Positions 50,223 through 62,283 of a DNA stretch of 64,000 bases are shown one piece after another. Position 1 is the stretch's first letter. Each line of letters opens with the position of its first letter. The notes below the pieces were generated by a model, which was not told the origin of the DNA, did no database searches, and saw only the letters and a program-made list of their open reading frames with translations. The stretch comes from Telmatactis stephensoni (lineage: Eukaryota; Cnidaria; Anthozoa; Actiniaria; Isophelliidae), in the NCBI GenBank assembly GCA_029948255.1, contig JALIZF010001817.1:186001-250000 (forward strand). Reading direction: 5' to 3'. The translations under genes and the position numbers were made by a program.

Positions 50223-50805
50223 TATAAACTTATTGTAACAATTGTTATGGCTTTTCGCCTTTTTTGACGATAGTTAAGTGGAATGTTTCCGCTGGCTTTT
50301 GAAAATAAAGCTTCTGTTCCTTAGTTTGCAATATATCAAATTTAATTAAGTTCAGATACAAGGTCTGGGGTAGGGTATCATTTTTTTTATCTTTTTTTTT
50401 TTTTTGTCTGGGATAGGGTATGGTTTCCATAGTAACCCCACTATCATTGTTTTCCTTCAACATGAACTTTTAACGCCTTTGTACTTATTACTCGGGCTTC
50501 CGTAGGAATGCCCGAGTTATAAATTGAGCTTCGTTATTATTTGTTTATAGATCTCAATCAAAGTTGGATTTCAGTGACATTTTTCTTTTCAACAAGACAA
50601 TTTCAGTGAGCTACAAAAAATGATACGAGGATTAATTAAAAACAATCTTGAAATTTCCCTTTTCCTTCAGCAACTATGCCTTATAATATCTTTAAGATCC
50701 TAAGAGAGGAAAGTAATTTTTAAACCGTTTATTTGTTAGTTAAAACTCCCATGGCCCAAGATTTCTTTATTCCGTTCAATGTGCACAGCTTTACGCCTCC
50801 AACAA

Positions 50806-50829
<24 letters not shown>

Positions 50830-50836
<7 letters not shown>

Positions 50837-51349
50837 TTTGATACGTTTATTTCACACATAAATAAATTATTACATTTTAACACTATAGATTTTTACAATA
50901 ATTTTTTTTACATATATAACACAGAAAATTTCTTTTTTTTTTTTTACAATAATTTCATTTTTTTTTTATTATTATTATTACAAGTTTGGACAATTAACAG
51001 ATTTTTTTTTTTAACAACTTTTTTTTTTTTTTTTTTTTTTTTTAAAGCTTTCAGTATACAAAAAAAAAGAGAGTTTTTTAATTTTAGTGTAAAGGTGTAG
51101 CAAATAGTAGAAGAGGAAAACGAGGAGAACAATGTGAACAAGAAACAATGAAGAAAGAAGAGATTAGGGAACCTGAGGTATTAGTTAGATTGCAATAATG
51201 TTATGCAGTTTTTGAAGAAAATTGATAAAAGGAGCCCATTTTTTTCCGAAAAATGCCGACGATTGTTCATTAATTTGAGCTAGAGCGATTCTTTTTTCTA
51301 GATGGTACTTATTGGTTGCATATTTCAAACAATATTGACCGAGTTCCAT
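50830..51349 (-). mobile_element. 3' end of a LINE-type retrotransposon
   Basis: On the minus strand, 51349-51185 encodes MELGQYCLKYATNKYHLEKR, continuing through ALAQINEQSSAFFGKKW to LHNIIAI and TAA. That ending (FGKKWAPF and a short hydrophobic tail) is typical of the C-terminus of LINE reverse transcriptase proteins. A TAG stop lies just upstream, so it is a fragment. It is followed, in the same orientation, by poly-A tracts (poly-T on the plus strand, 50830-51050). Confidence 0.55.
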
Positions 51350-51666
51350 GCCGAACTACTGACCTTTTTCCGGCTAGAATTAGTATCCGCCTCTGCCAAT
51401 AACGAACTCTGTTTTAGTTCACAGTGGATTATTTCTCCGGCCTACTAATAGTGGGAGACGTTAAAACGATGACGGAAAGTTCGTTATATGTATACATTCT
51501 TCTGGCAATGACCTATATTCTTCTCGCTGTACGTCCAGCCTTTTTAAATGCGATTTCTCCACTTGTGGATCAGAATGCTTAGCAAAGCAATTCTCTTCTG
51601 TATTACAAGTAGAGTAGAAAATTAATATTTAAGAAGGCTCTCAGCTGGACGTTTCATTCAAATATC

Positions 51667-51668
<2 letters not shown>

Positions 51669-51756
<88 letters not shown>

Positions 51757-51776
51757 ATTGTTTGTTTGTTTATTTC

Positions 51777-51824
<48 letters not shown>

Positions 51825-51828
51825 TCAG

Positions 51829-51859
<31 letters not shown>

Positions 51860-51868
51860 TCCTTCCTT
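51669..51868. repeat. GTTA then CTTT tetranucleotide microsatellites
   Basis: (GTTA)n from about 51669 to 51755 is followed after a short link by (CTTT)n from about 51776 to 51868 with one CAG interruption. Confidence 0.97.
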
Positions 51869-53868
51869 CTTTCTTTTTTCACGTTGGGCACAAAGGACCC
51901 AAAAACGGCCAGGTTAAACGGGACATTTTAGATCTGGCCTTCGCGTTTTCAACAATCTTTAATCAATTTGGACGAAATTTTCGGTGCCTTAGCGTTACAT
52001 TTTGATATGCCTAAAGCCATCATTGACGTCATTTTGACGTCATAGCGAAATGTTGCATTTCGCGGCAAAAACCATAACACTTCGAGAGGTTCTCTAGAGT
52101 ACATAATTTGGAAGAAAACATAATTCTCTAAAATTCGGCGCAATTTTTATCTCGAAGCGACTTTCTTTTCTTTTTTTTTTTTGTCGAGTTATAAAGTATT
52201 TATATTTCACGATGACGTCATAAAAGTGACGTCACTAACTATCATTAAGAGCTATTAGAAGCGATTGGAAACAGCAAGTGCATGACGTTCCCACGATCGT
52301 GCATGATTATCATTACATGTTTCTGCATGACTAAGCTAGAAGTTTTGGTCTCGGAGCTTTATTAGAGATATTTTAAGTTATTGGTGACGTCATTATGACG
52401 TTAAAGGATCTTGCTATATATTCCTATTAATATTTCTAATACGTATCCGCAAAAAATCAAAAATCTAAAACGATACGATTTTAGGGACTTCGAAGTTCTT
52501 TCACTCAGCTATCATGCATGAGGGCAGATGGACTTCAAACAAAAAAGTCTAATGAAGAAGTTTATCTATGAATAGCTGTTTAATAGTTATATAGGGAATT
52601 GTGAACGGTATTTATGAAATAAAACTTCTTCATTAAACTTCATTGAACTGTTAAGAGGGGGATTTTAATTTTTCAGGTTCGAGGAATGAACGATAAAAAC
52701 TCCTGAGTTGAAGAAAAGCTGTTGTACAAAACTAAAATCATTTCTGTCAGAAAGTTTACGTTGTTTATTAGTAGTTTTGGCCGATGAAAGTTGAATCAAA
52801 GTGTTAATCCAATTAAAGCGAAAATTTGGATCGAAAATGAGGTTTGGGCCTTCATTTGTTCATTTGCTATATGTTTTCTATATATATACTCAGCTTGAAA
52901 AAGCTCAATCCCAACACAACGTCAAGAAAAAGTATTTGTACAATTCAAAAATCAGGTAATAAAACAGGTATTTTATCTTGGTACATTAGTTTTTAAACGG
53001 TAGAAAAAGGATTTGAGTGTTAATCCAGAACGACAATTTGGATTAAAACTCACACGAAGGTGTAGTTTTTGGCGCTTTTCGCCATTATTGCTCGTCATTG
53101 AAAAAAATCTCCTCTTAAATCAATGATCGTGACATCTGGTTTGGCCTAAGAATTAGAGTTACCAAACAAATAACCCATCGAAACTTTGTAGGCCGTTATA
53201 TTATTGAAAATGACTGTCAACGGTTTTAAAGCCCACGATATAATTAATTTGCTGACAGCAATTAGGAATTAATTGGCAAATAATGTAACAATTAAAATTA
53301 GTACTTAACTGACAACTGGCCAAAAAATTAGTGTAATTACTGTTACAGGTGCAACCACTGACTCTCTAACCTTTTCCTCTGGAATACCATCAATGGAAAC
53401 CAGTGGAAAGTAAGGGAAATTACGACAGAAAAGTAAGAACTAAACTATGAACTAAATTAGTTATGCTCGCAATTAAATTACAGGGCGTTAATTTATTGTT
53501 CAAGAATAAAGGCTTCCTTTTACACTTGTGAATTAACTGAATACACTAGCTAGAAATCGTCGTCCCCAAAAAATGTGAAAAATCTTTTCTTCCGTTTCCA
53601 AACTATAATAACGCGTTTAATCGATAACTTGGAAATTCATAATTAACTTGTTTCATCAACCCTATTTGTAAAGATTTCTTATTTTTACCGAGCTTTCGAG
53701 CTACGCGGTCCTCCCCAGGGTACAATAGAACGCTCGTTACTCTGAGGACGGCCATGTATCAAAAGATATGATTTGATTAATCGGCAACAATCCTAATTGA
53801 AGTAGGATCTTTTGCCGTCAAGTTTTGAATACATGCATAATAACGTTCTACGGTTGGAATGTTACATT

Positions 53869-54106
53869 GCGGGGAATAATTGATGCAAACAACCTGCTTT
53901 TATTTTTAGTTAGTCCTCGGTTTCTTGGAGTATCAGATATTTAATCCACGTGGGATTGCTACAACTTCCCCAGCACTCCTCGTCCGGCAGTCATTACTGT
54001 GCATGTACGCTCATAGATGAAAATAAGTCATATAAAGTTCTAGCTAATGCGTTACAGTGCGGGGAATAATTGATGCAAACAACCTGATTTTATTTTTAGT
54101 TGTGAC
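53869..54106. repeat. Direct duplication of a ~45-bp segment
   Basis: GCGGGGAATAATTGATGCAA, then ACAACCTG(C/A)TTTTATTTTTAGTT, occurs at about 53870 and again at about 54059, 188 bases apart. The sequence between is unique. Confidence 0.85.
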
Positions 54107-54798
54107 AAAAATGCAGACACTTAAACCCAATGAACCATAGATACGAGACAGCGTCACGTTTTGTAACACAAAAAGGAAAGTAAAATAAGTGTTGTTCGTG
54201 CTGGCTTTTGCCAGTCAACCGAAGCACCTCAATCTCCACTCATTATCCCTATTAAAGAAATGCTACCTATAAAACATTAATAGGTAAATTGCGAATTTTT
54301 CCAGTGTTATACAGTAGGTTTAATCCAAGTTGAAATGCTCGAAAAAGTGTTACTATTCAGTAGTGGATGTATATTGGATCTATAGGCGTATGAGTAAGTT
54401 AAGTGGGTGTACAAGAATTAACTTGAATAAGATATGATGCGAATCACGCACGTGCACATTTTCACAAAATGATAGCAAAAGTCGCGGTTCAGACAGATAT
54501 GTCCACTTGTTACACTTTTATTTTGCATTGCGAACTATTTTGCTTATTAAAACACTGGGTTCATAGTAATTCATTATTAATTCATCATTTTGACCTTTTT
54601 CAGCGATATAGCAACTAAACTAAACAGTGGCTAATTTAACTATCATTAATAATAATAATAAATGCTTTATTTAAACTGGAAAAATCCATCAGCGTTAAAA
54701 AACACTGGTCTTAACTAGATGTCCAGTCTAGCTAATAAAATACTACACTATTATACATTGCTAGAAGCAGTCAATTTGCCATGATGAAATAATAATAG

Positions 54799-54816
54799 AA
54801 GAAGAAGAAGAAGAAG

Positions 54817-54895
<79 letters not shown>

Positions 54896-54957
54896 AGAAG
54901 AAGAAGAAGAAGAAGAAGAAGAAGAAGAAGAAGAAGAAGAAGAAGAAGAAGAAGAAG
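54799..54957. repeat. Compound triplet repeat (GAA)n(GCA)n(GAA)n
   Basis: About 7 GAA, then about 24 GCA (54820-54890), then about 22 GAA repeats, almost without interruption. The homopolymer-like frames seen across it are products of the repeat. Confidence 0.98.
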
Positions 54958-55564
54958 GCATAATAACGCATTGATGGTACTGGCGGTGGAATGGGCAAAG
55001 CAGGCTGGTCTTTTGGGAGAAGGTGTAGTATGGTATAAGATAGTGAGAAGTGAGAAGTGAAAACTGCTTTGGGATTTTGAGTTTAAGATGCGTAAAACAT
55101 GCACAGCTATAAATGACCGGATCTCGTCTTAGAAGACAAAAAGAAGAAGAACGTATACTTAGTAGACATGGCATGTCCTCAAGAGAGTAACATACAAAAG
55201 AAAAGGACCGAGAAATTGCAAAAGTAATGATGAAGAGTGAGTCGATTATCAGAAAAGTAATGTCAGGAATTATACAGCAAAATTAAGAGAAATTAAGTTC
55301 CAGTTTTTCTTTAAAAACTTGTGAAAGATCTCGAGACTAATTAACAAATTTTAGAAGTCTCTATATCATTCCCGAGATACACACTTATGGGAACAAATGT
55401 AGTGGCCTTAGTAAGGCTATCAGTCAAATAATAATAATAACAATCATTTATTACTTCTATAGTGCTATTTACAATATCAGATCAATAGTACTTGACATAA
55501 AATGTACAATAGATAAATAATTAAAAAATAAATACATGCATAATTCGACTTTTCTAAGTATTTT

Positions 55565-55612
55565 CGGGGGAGGGGAGGGGAGGGGAGGGGAGGGGAGGGA
55601 ATGGGATGGGGG
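55565..55612 (+). other. GGGGA tract with G-quadruplex potential
   Basis: GGGGGAGGGGAGGGGAGGGG continues through six or more runs of four Gs spaced by one A. This pattern can form stable intramolecular G-quadruplexes on the plus strand. No gene lies within a kilobase. Confidence 0.7.
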
Positions 55613-56813
55613 AGGCACGCATGACCTGGTTGGACTGCGTTGGTGGATTCGCGGGCATACCGAGTCGTATATGTTTGGCGTTCTTGAAACATATTAATTT
55701 GCTGGGTTTCAAACAGCTGGTGAATTCCATTATTTGCGTCAAATGGTGGTCAGTGTTCGACCACCATGTGCTCTCAATCAGAGGATATTCTCAGTATTGA
55801 AGACTAGCTTGTCTTTCAGCTGATGAAAATTCCAAAGAGATTGAAATTGACGTCATATGATCATGAAGCCCGGGAATAACAGAATATGTGGGCTAGAAAT
55901 AATAATATAGTTACGAAACAAAAGATTTGTGGCATATGATCTTAAGGGCACTAAAGCGAAAAACAAACATAACTCTTTCAGGATTAACACCCAGAACGGA
56001 AGTCAAGTTCATGCTAACTGAAAATGTGGGTCAGTTGTGCTTCAGAGTTTGCATTCCTACTTTTATGGGTGATGTTATGATTTTGTGTGCATCAAATAAA
56101 ATAAATAAATGATTATGAATAACTGCTTATATAGGTGTCTAATGTCTGTTAGCGATTGCGTGCGCACATATTACAGAACACTGTATTTTCTCACACACTG
56201 ATCCTCCCACACATTAACTATAACTTAACTAGCTATGCATGCATTCTTTTTTTTTTTTTTTTTTTTTGAAACGGTAAAAACACTTAAATACAAACGTAAT
56301 TACAACTTTATTTTGGTTAACGGAAGTTCTAGTTCATACTAAAACAAACGTGCGTGGGACATTTAATTGTGCTCCACAATGGAGGATGCAGTTCTTATTT
56401 CCTGTTACAGCTTTCTTGTTTTGCCATGATTTCTTGAATAAATGCAAAACATTTCTTGCATGCACATGAATATTACAAGGCATCAATGTTCAGGTCACTT
56501 ATAAAAAGTTTAATTTGCCATGTGTTGCAGTTGTGCAGTGTGATACTATCAATCTTATCATCATTATTATAAATGAAACTAGCATGCTTAAAACTTAACA
56601 AAGATTAATTCATTCGTGACAAGTACTGATTTCTTGTCCAAATTAAAAGGATGCATGCCGCGTAGGAAAACACGTCGTTTTCAGTCAAACTTTTCAACCA
56701 AACAACACCCTTCCTGCATTCCTGAAAAATACTTTCATGGTATAATAATTTTTCCCATTTCAAATTTCGTTCATGTGATCGCCCCGCCCAGCTATTTTCC
56801 TTTTTGTAGACAG

Positions 56814-56820
56814 TATATAA
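56814..56820 (+). promoter_or_regulatory. TATA box of FGF paralogue B
   Basis: TATATAA lies about 99 bases before the proposed ATG at 56913. A GC box-like GCCCCGCCCA sits about 30 bases upstream of it (56781-56790). Confidence 0.5.
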
Positions 56821-56912
56821 ATCTAGGTTGAAAATGGAAAAAGTACAAATAAACTGAAAGCTCCACACTGCAAAACACCTTCACTATAGGACGTTTTTAA
56901 TCTTGGACAAGA

Positions 56913-59900
56913 ATGTCAAAGGTAAGCATTTACAGTATTATAGAGTGCTTGGTTGTTCAATGCGTGGTTATAATTAGTGTTAATACTGGGGAGTTAAAAT
57001 CTGTGATTTTCATTAGATTTAATCCTGGGTTAGTGCTAATCGCCCTTCGAACATATGAACCCTCCGGCCTCGCAAACGTTTAGTCAAATTTCACGGCAGG
57101 CCCTCTTTGTCTTGTAAAAAAGCCGTCTCGAGGTCTCGGATGTTTGCAAACCGAAACACGTCTGCATGATATTGACTACTGGGCAATATAGACTGAATGC
57201 TATGAACATGAACATTTTCTATATTTTATCTAAATCGTCAAGGAACGGGTTTCCCAAAAAGTGCACTTTCCGATCAAAGATGGAGTTGAATGTGATAATT
57301 CAGTTCAAGTCATTTCTCGGTGAAATAAGAAACGATTTCTGAAATTCACCTCGAAAATGGCATTAGGGTGAATATAGACCCTTATCACGCTAGCGTGACA
57401 TAATAGAATATTTGATTTATCGGGAAAAGGAGTTTACTATCAAATTTGTCACATTGAAAATAGTAAAGTTGCAAAGTTTCGTAAAGATTGCCCTTAAACT
57501 GACGAAGATATGAATTTTTAAATGTAAGCATTTGGTGAAAATTTTTGCAAAGAAATGTATGTGTCTAGCCTGATAACGAGGCTGGGCGTGCATGCGATGC
57601 ACGTCCACAGTACATTTCTTTGTAAAAATGCTTACTTTCAAAAATTCATTTCTTCGTCAGTTGGAGGCCAATCTTTATGAAACTTTGCAATTTTACTATA
57701 ATCATTGTGAGCAATTTTATAGTAAACTTCTTTTCCGATAAATCAAATATCTTATAATGTCACGCTAGCGTGATAAGGGTCTATTAGACAAGGAGGTCGA
57801 ACGTTTGCTAAATATGAGTGCAATACAAGTTGTAGATCACCCCCTAGAAGGGTTTTACAGTAGTCTCTTCCTCATACCAAAGAAGGGAGGAGGTTTGAGA
57901 CCTGTCATAGATTTGAGTTCTTTAAACCGTTACGTTCAATATTGTCATTTTCAGATGGAAAATATTTCTTGTCTAAAATCCATCATTCAAAAGGGAGACT
58001 TTATGACAAGTGTCGATTTAAAAGACGCTTACCTATCAGTTCCTATACACAAAGCATCTCAGAAATACCTCATGTTCAAATGGGAAACACTTCCTACGCC
58101 TTCCAGAGCCTCCCCTTTGGGTTAAATACTGCACCAAGGGTATTCACAAAACTTTTAAAAAATATTTTATAGTTGATACTTGTTCTTCAAACAACATATT
58201 TTTTCTTTCTAGTTCCTCGTTGTTCTAGTCATCTTTCTGTTTATTGGTTACTCTGTAGCCAATCCTGTTACACCAGCGTCACGTGTTCGTCGTTCTCCGT
58301 TACAGTCACGTGATATTAAATTTTCTGTAATGAAGACAAATAGTATGACAATCAAGTTGTACAGCCGAACCAATCTGTACCTACAGGTCGACGCGAATGG
58401 TGCTGTCAGCGGTACCAACCAATGCTCATTAAAAACTGGTAAGTTGAACCAAAACAAGAAACTTGAAACAAACATACAAATAAACAAACAAACAAACAAA
58501 TACAATAAATTAAACAACACAACACGAATACAACACAACACAATACCACACACATACAAAACAAAATGTCTTTAGTTTAGCCCCAGATTAGAGTCACTTT
58601 GTACAACAAGTACACACATAGCATGCAATTTGCTCCTGCATCGTACGCCCTAATATTCAACCATTATAATCATGTTTTGCGGGGTGAAAATTCTGTTCCC
58701 CAGGAGCGATTATTGCGTGAAATATATCTGGTACACAAGAAGAAGATTTGCTCTAGGATCGGTGTTCCTGGAACATGCTCCAGGAGCATGCGCAAAACCC
58801 TTCGTGTACCGGCCTTATCCCACACCATAGAAAATACAGCCAATCAGAAAGCTGGAAAACCGTTGTATATTCGGCGGTATTCAAATGTCTTTTCCCATGA
58901 GACATTGCGGTAATTGGCTGTATTTTCTATGGTGTGGGATAATCTGCGGTATTTCATTCGAAACCATTGTAAAACTACTATTTATCCATGGCGAATCAGA
59001 TACAGGCTGATTTACTGTAATGCAACAAACCTTCTTGAGTGCCAATAAAGCCTAGCCAAATCCATCATTTAGAAATCCATCATATAAATAAACGTTTTAT
59101 GTAAATATTTCTGAATAAAATCAACTCCTTGCTGAGAGTTAAGCAATTCAAATCTGAAAATGAGATGATGTCAAAAGAGGAATTTGCTTGAATTTGATTC
59201 TAGTCCTGAAACAAGAAGTGCATTTCAGTTACGTCACAGTAGCACAAATATTCACCATACTTTAACTTTAGCAATTAGATTGTTTTGCAAATAGAAAAAT
59301 AGTATAAAATTTATATCGAGTGTATTTGTTTGTTTGTATATTTAATAATTCCTCTTTTGACGTCATCCGCATTTGCATTTTCAGATTTGAATTGCTTACA
59401 AAAATTCTCAGTTGATTTTATTCAGAAATATTTATATAAAATTAAACGTTTATTCATATGATGTATTTCTAGATTCAAAGAGATTTGGCTAGGCTTTATA
59501 GGCACCTTTAATTTTTCAAATGTTCTTAAATTTTAGTGCCTTTGGAGTTGATATCCACTGATAGAGCAGGAGTAAAAATGATGCGTGGAATTTCCAGCGG
59601 TCGTTATGTTGCTATGAACAGTAATGGTGATATCTACTCTACGGTAAGACTATTGGATGCGCGCTCTATGAAAGATGCTTTTGCAAATTATATTCAAGAA
59701 ATCAATGTCCATGTCTTATGGATAATTATAAATGATGGTCTCTGCCATTTAATTGACAAATGTTCTTTTTTCCTGAAAATGATAGAAGACGGCTGGAAAC
59801 GACACCATGTTCTTTGAAAGATTGGAAAGCAATGGTTACTCGACTTTTGCATCTTTCAAGTACTATCGTCAAGTGTTCTTGGACACATATCTCGCTGTCA

Positions 59901-59992
59901 GTAGCAGTGGCACGATGATTTCTGGGTCCAAAACGAACAAGTTTCAGCCATCAGCTCAGTTTCTTGCACTACCTATTAATGTAAGATGTTAA
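56913..59992 (+). CDS. FGF: Secreted fibroblast growth factor, paralogue B (4 coding exons)
   Basis: Exons 56913-56921 (MSK only), 58213-58438, 59537-59643 and 59786-59992 give 182 residues. FLVVLVIFLFIGYSVA is the signal-peptide core. RVRR at 27-30 could be a furin-type cleavage site. The FGF beta-trefoil spans about 38-176, with YLQVDANGAVSGTN, SGRYVAMNSNGDIYST and MFFERLESNGYSTFASFKYY, the last very close to the FGF1/FGF2 receptor-contact strand pattern. Exon sizes (9, 226, 107, 207) match paralogue A (9, 223, 107, 219) with identical phases, so the two arose by tandem duplication. As in A, the cysteine before FFE is Met, and a C-terminal Cys is present. Intron 1 contains a foldback and a DIRS-type reverse transcriptase fragment; intron 2 contains two inverted repeats. 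A polyadenylation signal follows at 60125. Confidence 0.9.
57375..57784. repeat. Foldback element in intron 1 of FGF paralogue B
   Basis: The ends TAGACCCTTATCACGCTAGC and GCTAGCGTGATAAGGGTCTA are complementary, and the match continues through GATTTATCGG / CCGATAAATC and AAGTTTCGTAAAGATTG / CAATCTTTATGAAACTT to a centre near 57577. The arms are diverged, about 200 bases each. It abuts the retrotransposon fragment directly. Confidence 0.85.
57784..58172 (+). mobile_element. DIRS-type reverse transcriptase fragment, frameshifted
   Basis: The frame LDKEVERLLNMSAIQ leads into GFYSSLFLIPKKGGGLRPVI, DLSSLNRYV and MTSVDLKDAYLSVPIH, then FKW. After about 58083 the reading continues two bases over as NTSYAFQSLPFGLNTAPRVF and TKLLKNIL, so a frameshift is present. 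FYSSLFLIPKKGGGLRPVID and VDLKDAYLSVPIH match the fingers/palm motifs of DIRS1-like elements. The catalytic YxDD region and everything after it are missing. The fragment ends about 40 bases before the acceptor of FGF exon 2. Confidence 0.85.
58815..58942. repeat. Short inverted repeat in FGF paralogue B intron 2
   Basis: TTATCCCACACCATAGAAAA with TACAGCCAAT on the left matches ATTGGCTGTATTTTCTATGG with TGTGGGATAA on the right, perfectly over about 30 bases. Confidence 0.9.
59039..59505. repeat. Larger foldback in FGF paralogue B intron 2
   Basis: The left end GTGCCAATAAAGCCTAGCCA matches the right end TGGCTAGGCTTTATAGGCAC. Further inside, AAATATTTCTGAATAAAATC matches GATTTTATTCAGAAATATTT, and GACGTCATC / GATGATGTC match near the loop. 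The arms are about 160 bases and moderately diverged. Confidence 0.88.
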
Positions 59993-60124
59993 CTTTATAA
60001 CTAGCTGTGAGCTATCAGGTTTTGACATTAAAGTGCCTTCAAAATTTGTTCATTTTGCTAGAATTACTTATTTAGCAGAAGGGGAGGATTAGAAGTAACT
60101 TGCCAGTGTTGACCATATTTAAGC

Positions 60125-60130
60125 AATAAA
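60125..60130 (+). terminator. Polyadenylation signal of FGF paralogue B
   Basis: AATAAA lies 133 bases after the stop codon of FGF paralogue B, the first such hexamer downstream. Confidence 0.55.
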
Positions 60131-61499
60131 AGATAGTTTTCTATGACCAGGTGAAATATTTGTCGTACTTTTGACTAATCACTCAAAGCGGCGTTTTTAA
60201 CTGAAAACAGTTTGAAAACTTTCATCGATAAAATTCAACAAATTATGTTGAAATAATAGTTTTCTGTTTTTTAACATGCAAATGCATGCATTAATGACTC
60301 GAAAATTATCTAGTAGAAAGTCCAAATATATCTTATAGTTCTTCAAGATTTGGAAATGTGTATTCTTTCATCGAAGGAATTTAACACAAGATTTTCCCCT
60401 GAGTTTTCAATTTTTATGAAACTATAACCCGAAAATACGCGCCAAAATATCTCTTTAACAGTGAGTGATGGACAACCATTCTAAGCCTAGAGTTTAAGAC
60501 AGTTTACTTAGGAAGTGTGTTATAAATGGCCTCTGTGTTGACTGTGATAGTTACCCCATTTTTAATTCTTTAAAATGATCACGTGACATCACGTAAACAT
60601 CACGTGACTCCACACGTGACACGTATATAAAACTTTTATCACTCTAAAAAGACTAAGGTTTTTGAATACCTTAAAACTTTTAAGTTAAAACTACAAAATA
60701 AATGTCATTGAATTTGGTTGAGAATTGCGGACTGAAATATCAAATTAAAATCCTTTGTTGGTGTTGCCGTGTTGCTCAGTGTTGTTCGTCGTCTTCTTCT
60801 TCTTGTTCGTCTTCTTCTTCTTCTTCTTTTTCAAACTGCAACTGCGATCCATTTGCGTTGTGCATCTTCATGCTGTATGTACACACGTAAATTCTTGGCA
60901 TAGCACTTTTCATTTGATGAGAACAATCTTTTGATCAGGTATAAAGTCGCTCTTCTGGAGCTCATCGAAATCAAAAGATATTTTCAGCCATAATTCAGTG
61001 AGCCATCTTTGTTTATCGTTGTTAACTATAAAGGTAACGCTGATCAAGCTGACACATGCATTGACACATTGAACTCCCATCTCAGTATAAATCGAAACCT
61101 GACAACTGGTACAAAAGCTCTTTTAAACTGTCTAGGATAAGCTGATTAATGTCATTAATTCCTAAAATGAAAAGTACGTACATGGAAACACTGATCAAAG
61201 ACTCGAAATCTTTATTGGATGATAAGAATTTTTGTGCTATTATTTTGACGTGAGGAATTATCTCAAATCGTGGACATCATTTATTATGGGAGACATTAGT
61301 AACTGGGCCAGACGATCATTTCCACATGTATATATTTTCATGATTAGAGCATCATATCCGACGCGTTCTTGCTGCAAGGAGTGGTTGTATCCTTCCGTTG
61401 TCCTCTAAAAGTAGGATAAGGGATCGACTAGTAAATTAGGGACTTGCCCTAAAACCACCCCTGTTTTTCCACGCATTCAACTGGAAATCTTTTAAAATA

Positions 61500-61809
61500 T
61501 CTTCAAAAATTCAGGCCTTACTTCGAAAACGCTTGTACTGCGACTGACAGCTTTAAACTTTCAGTTTGATTTTGGGTTTTTTTCTAATCTGCCAATCATG
61601 TGAAGGGGGCGGAGCTTATGCAAATTCCCTTGATTTGACCTCGATCCACGTTTGCCATCTGACTTAAGTTCCCTTGAGTATATTTGCACAAGCTCGGCCC
61701 CCCTTCACATGATTTTCGGATCAGAAAAACCCAAAATCCAACTGAAAGCTTGAATTCGTTGTTGGTCGGAATACAAGCGTTTTCGCAGTAAGATTTTTAT
61801 TTGAAAAAT
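61500..61809. repeat. Inverted repeat with GC-rich inner arm
   Basis: TTTGATTTTGGGTTTTTTTC with CAATCATGTGAAGGGGG on the left matches CCCCCTTCACATGATTTTCG with AAAAACCCAAAATCCAA on the right. Outer parts also pair (CGAAAACGCTTGTA / TACAAGCGTTTTCG). Confidence 0.85.
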
Positions 61810-62283
61810 TTATGGTGACTTTCATGATGCCACTGATGACTCACTAATGTTAAAGAGTCATTTTGGTGATACAAATAGTTTCAGATATATTTCAAGTTTT
61901 CTATTTTCTTTAGCATTATGTAAACATCTTGACGAACCGTATGGCCCATTTGGTAGTATTAGGGTTAAGTTGCTCCGACCCCCCTTCTACACACACACAC
62001 CAACACCACAACTTTCAGCCTCCCCTCACAGATTAGTAGTCAACATGTACGGCATGCGACCAGCCATCCCTCCCTCTAGATCCACTAAAATCTATTGTAA
62101 TGATACGACTTTTCCCATCAGCTTTAAAGTATCTATTTCATCAAACATAACATCAAACATTTCTACAATAAAAGTCTCCATCTTAAACTATCTAGTTTCT
62201 TTTGACCCAGCCACTGACAGCCTCACATGGTCCAAAGGTTTCATTCTGTTCATTACTGATGAAGGACAAAGACAATATCTAGA

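Larger units (their letters stand above)
49562..56912. other. Intergenic region between the two FGF genes
   Basis: No additional gene is supported. It holds a long hairpin (49989-50222), a LINE remnant (50830-51349, minus), several simple repeats, a direct duplication near 53.9-54.1 kb and a G-rich tract at 55565. A polyadenylation-like AATAAA at 50303-50308 may belong to FGF paralogue A, which would place the hairpin in its 3' UTR. Confidence 0.5.
59993..62283. other. Intergenic region between FGF paralogue B and the Wnt-like gene
   Basis: No gene is supported. It holds the FGF polyadenylation signal, a TTC microsatellite at about 60787-60829 and an inverted repeat at 61500-61809. The open frame ending at 62287 is not convincing as protein. 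Confidence 0.5.

Noticed and set aside
51669..51755. GTTA/TTAG array as a possible internal telomere repeat
   Set aside because: The unit is four bases (TTAG), not the six-base TTAGGG of animals, and it runs into another simple repeat.
54751..55174. Long poly-Leu, poly-Ser/Ala and poly-Phe/Cys open frames
   Set aside because: Products of the GAA/GCA microsatellite in three frames.
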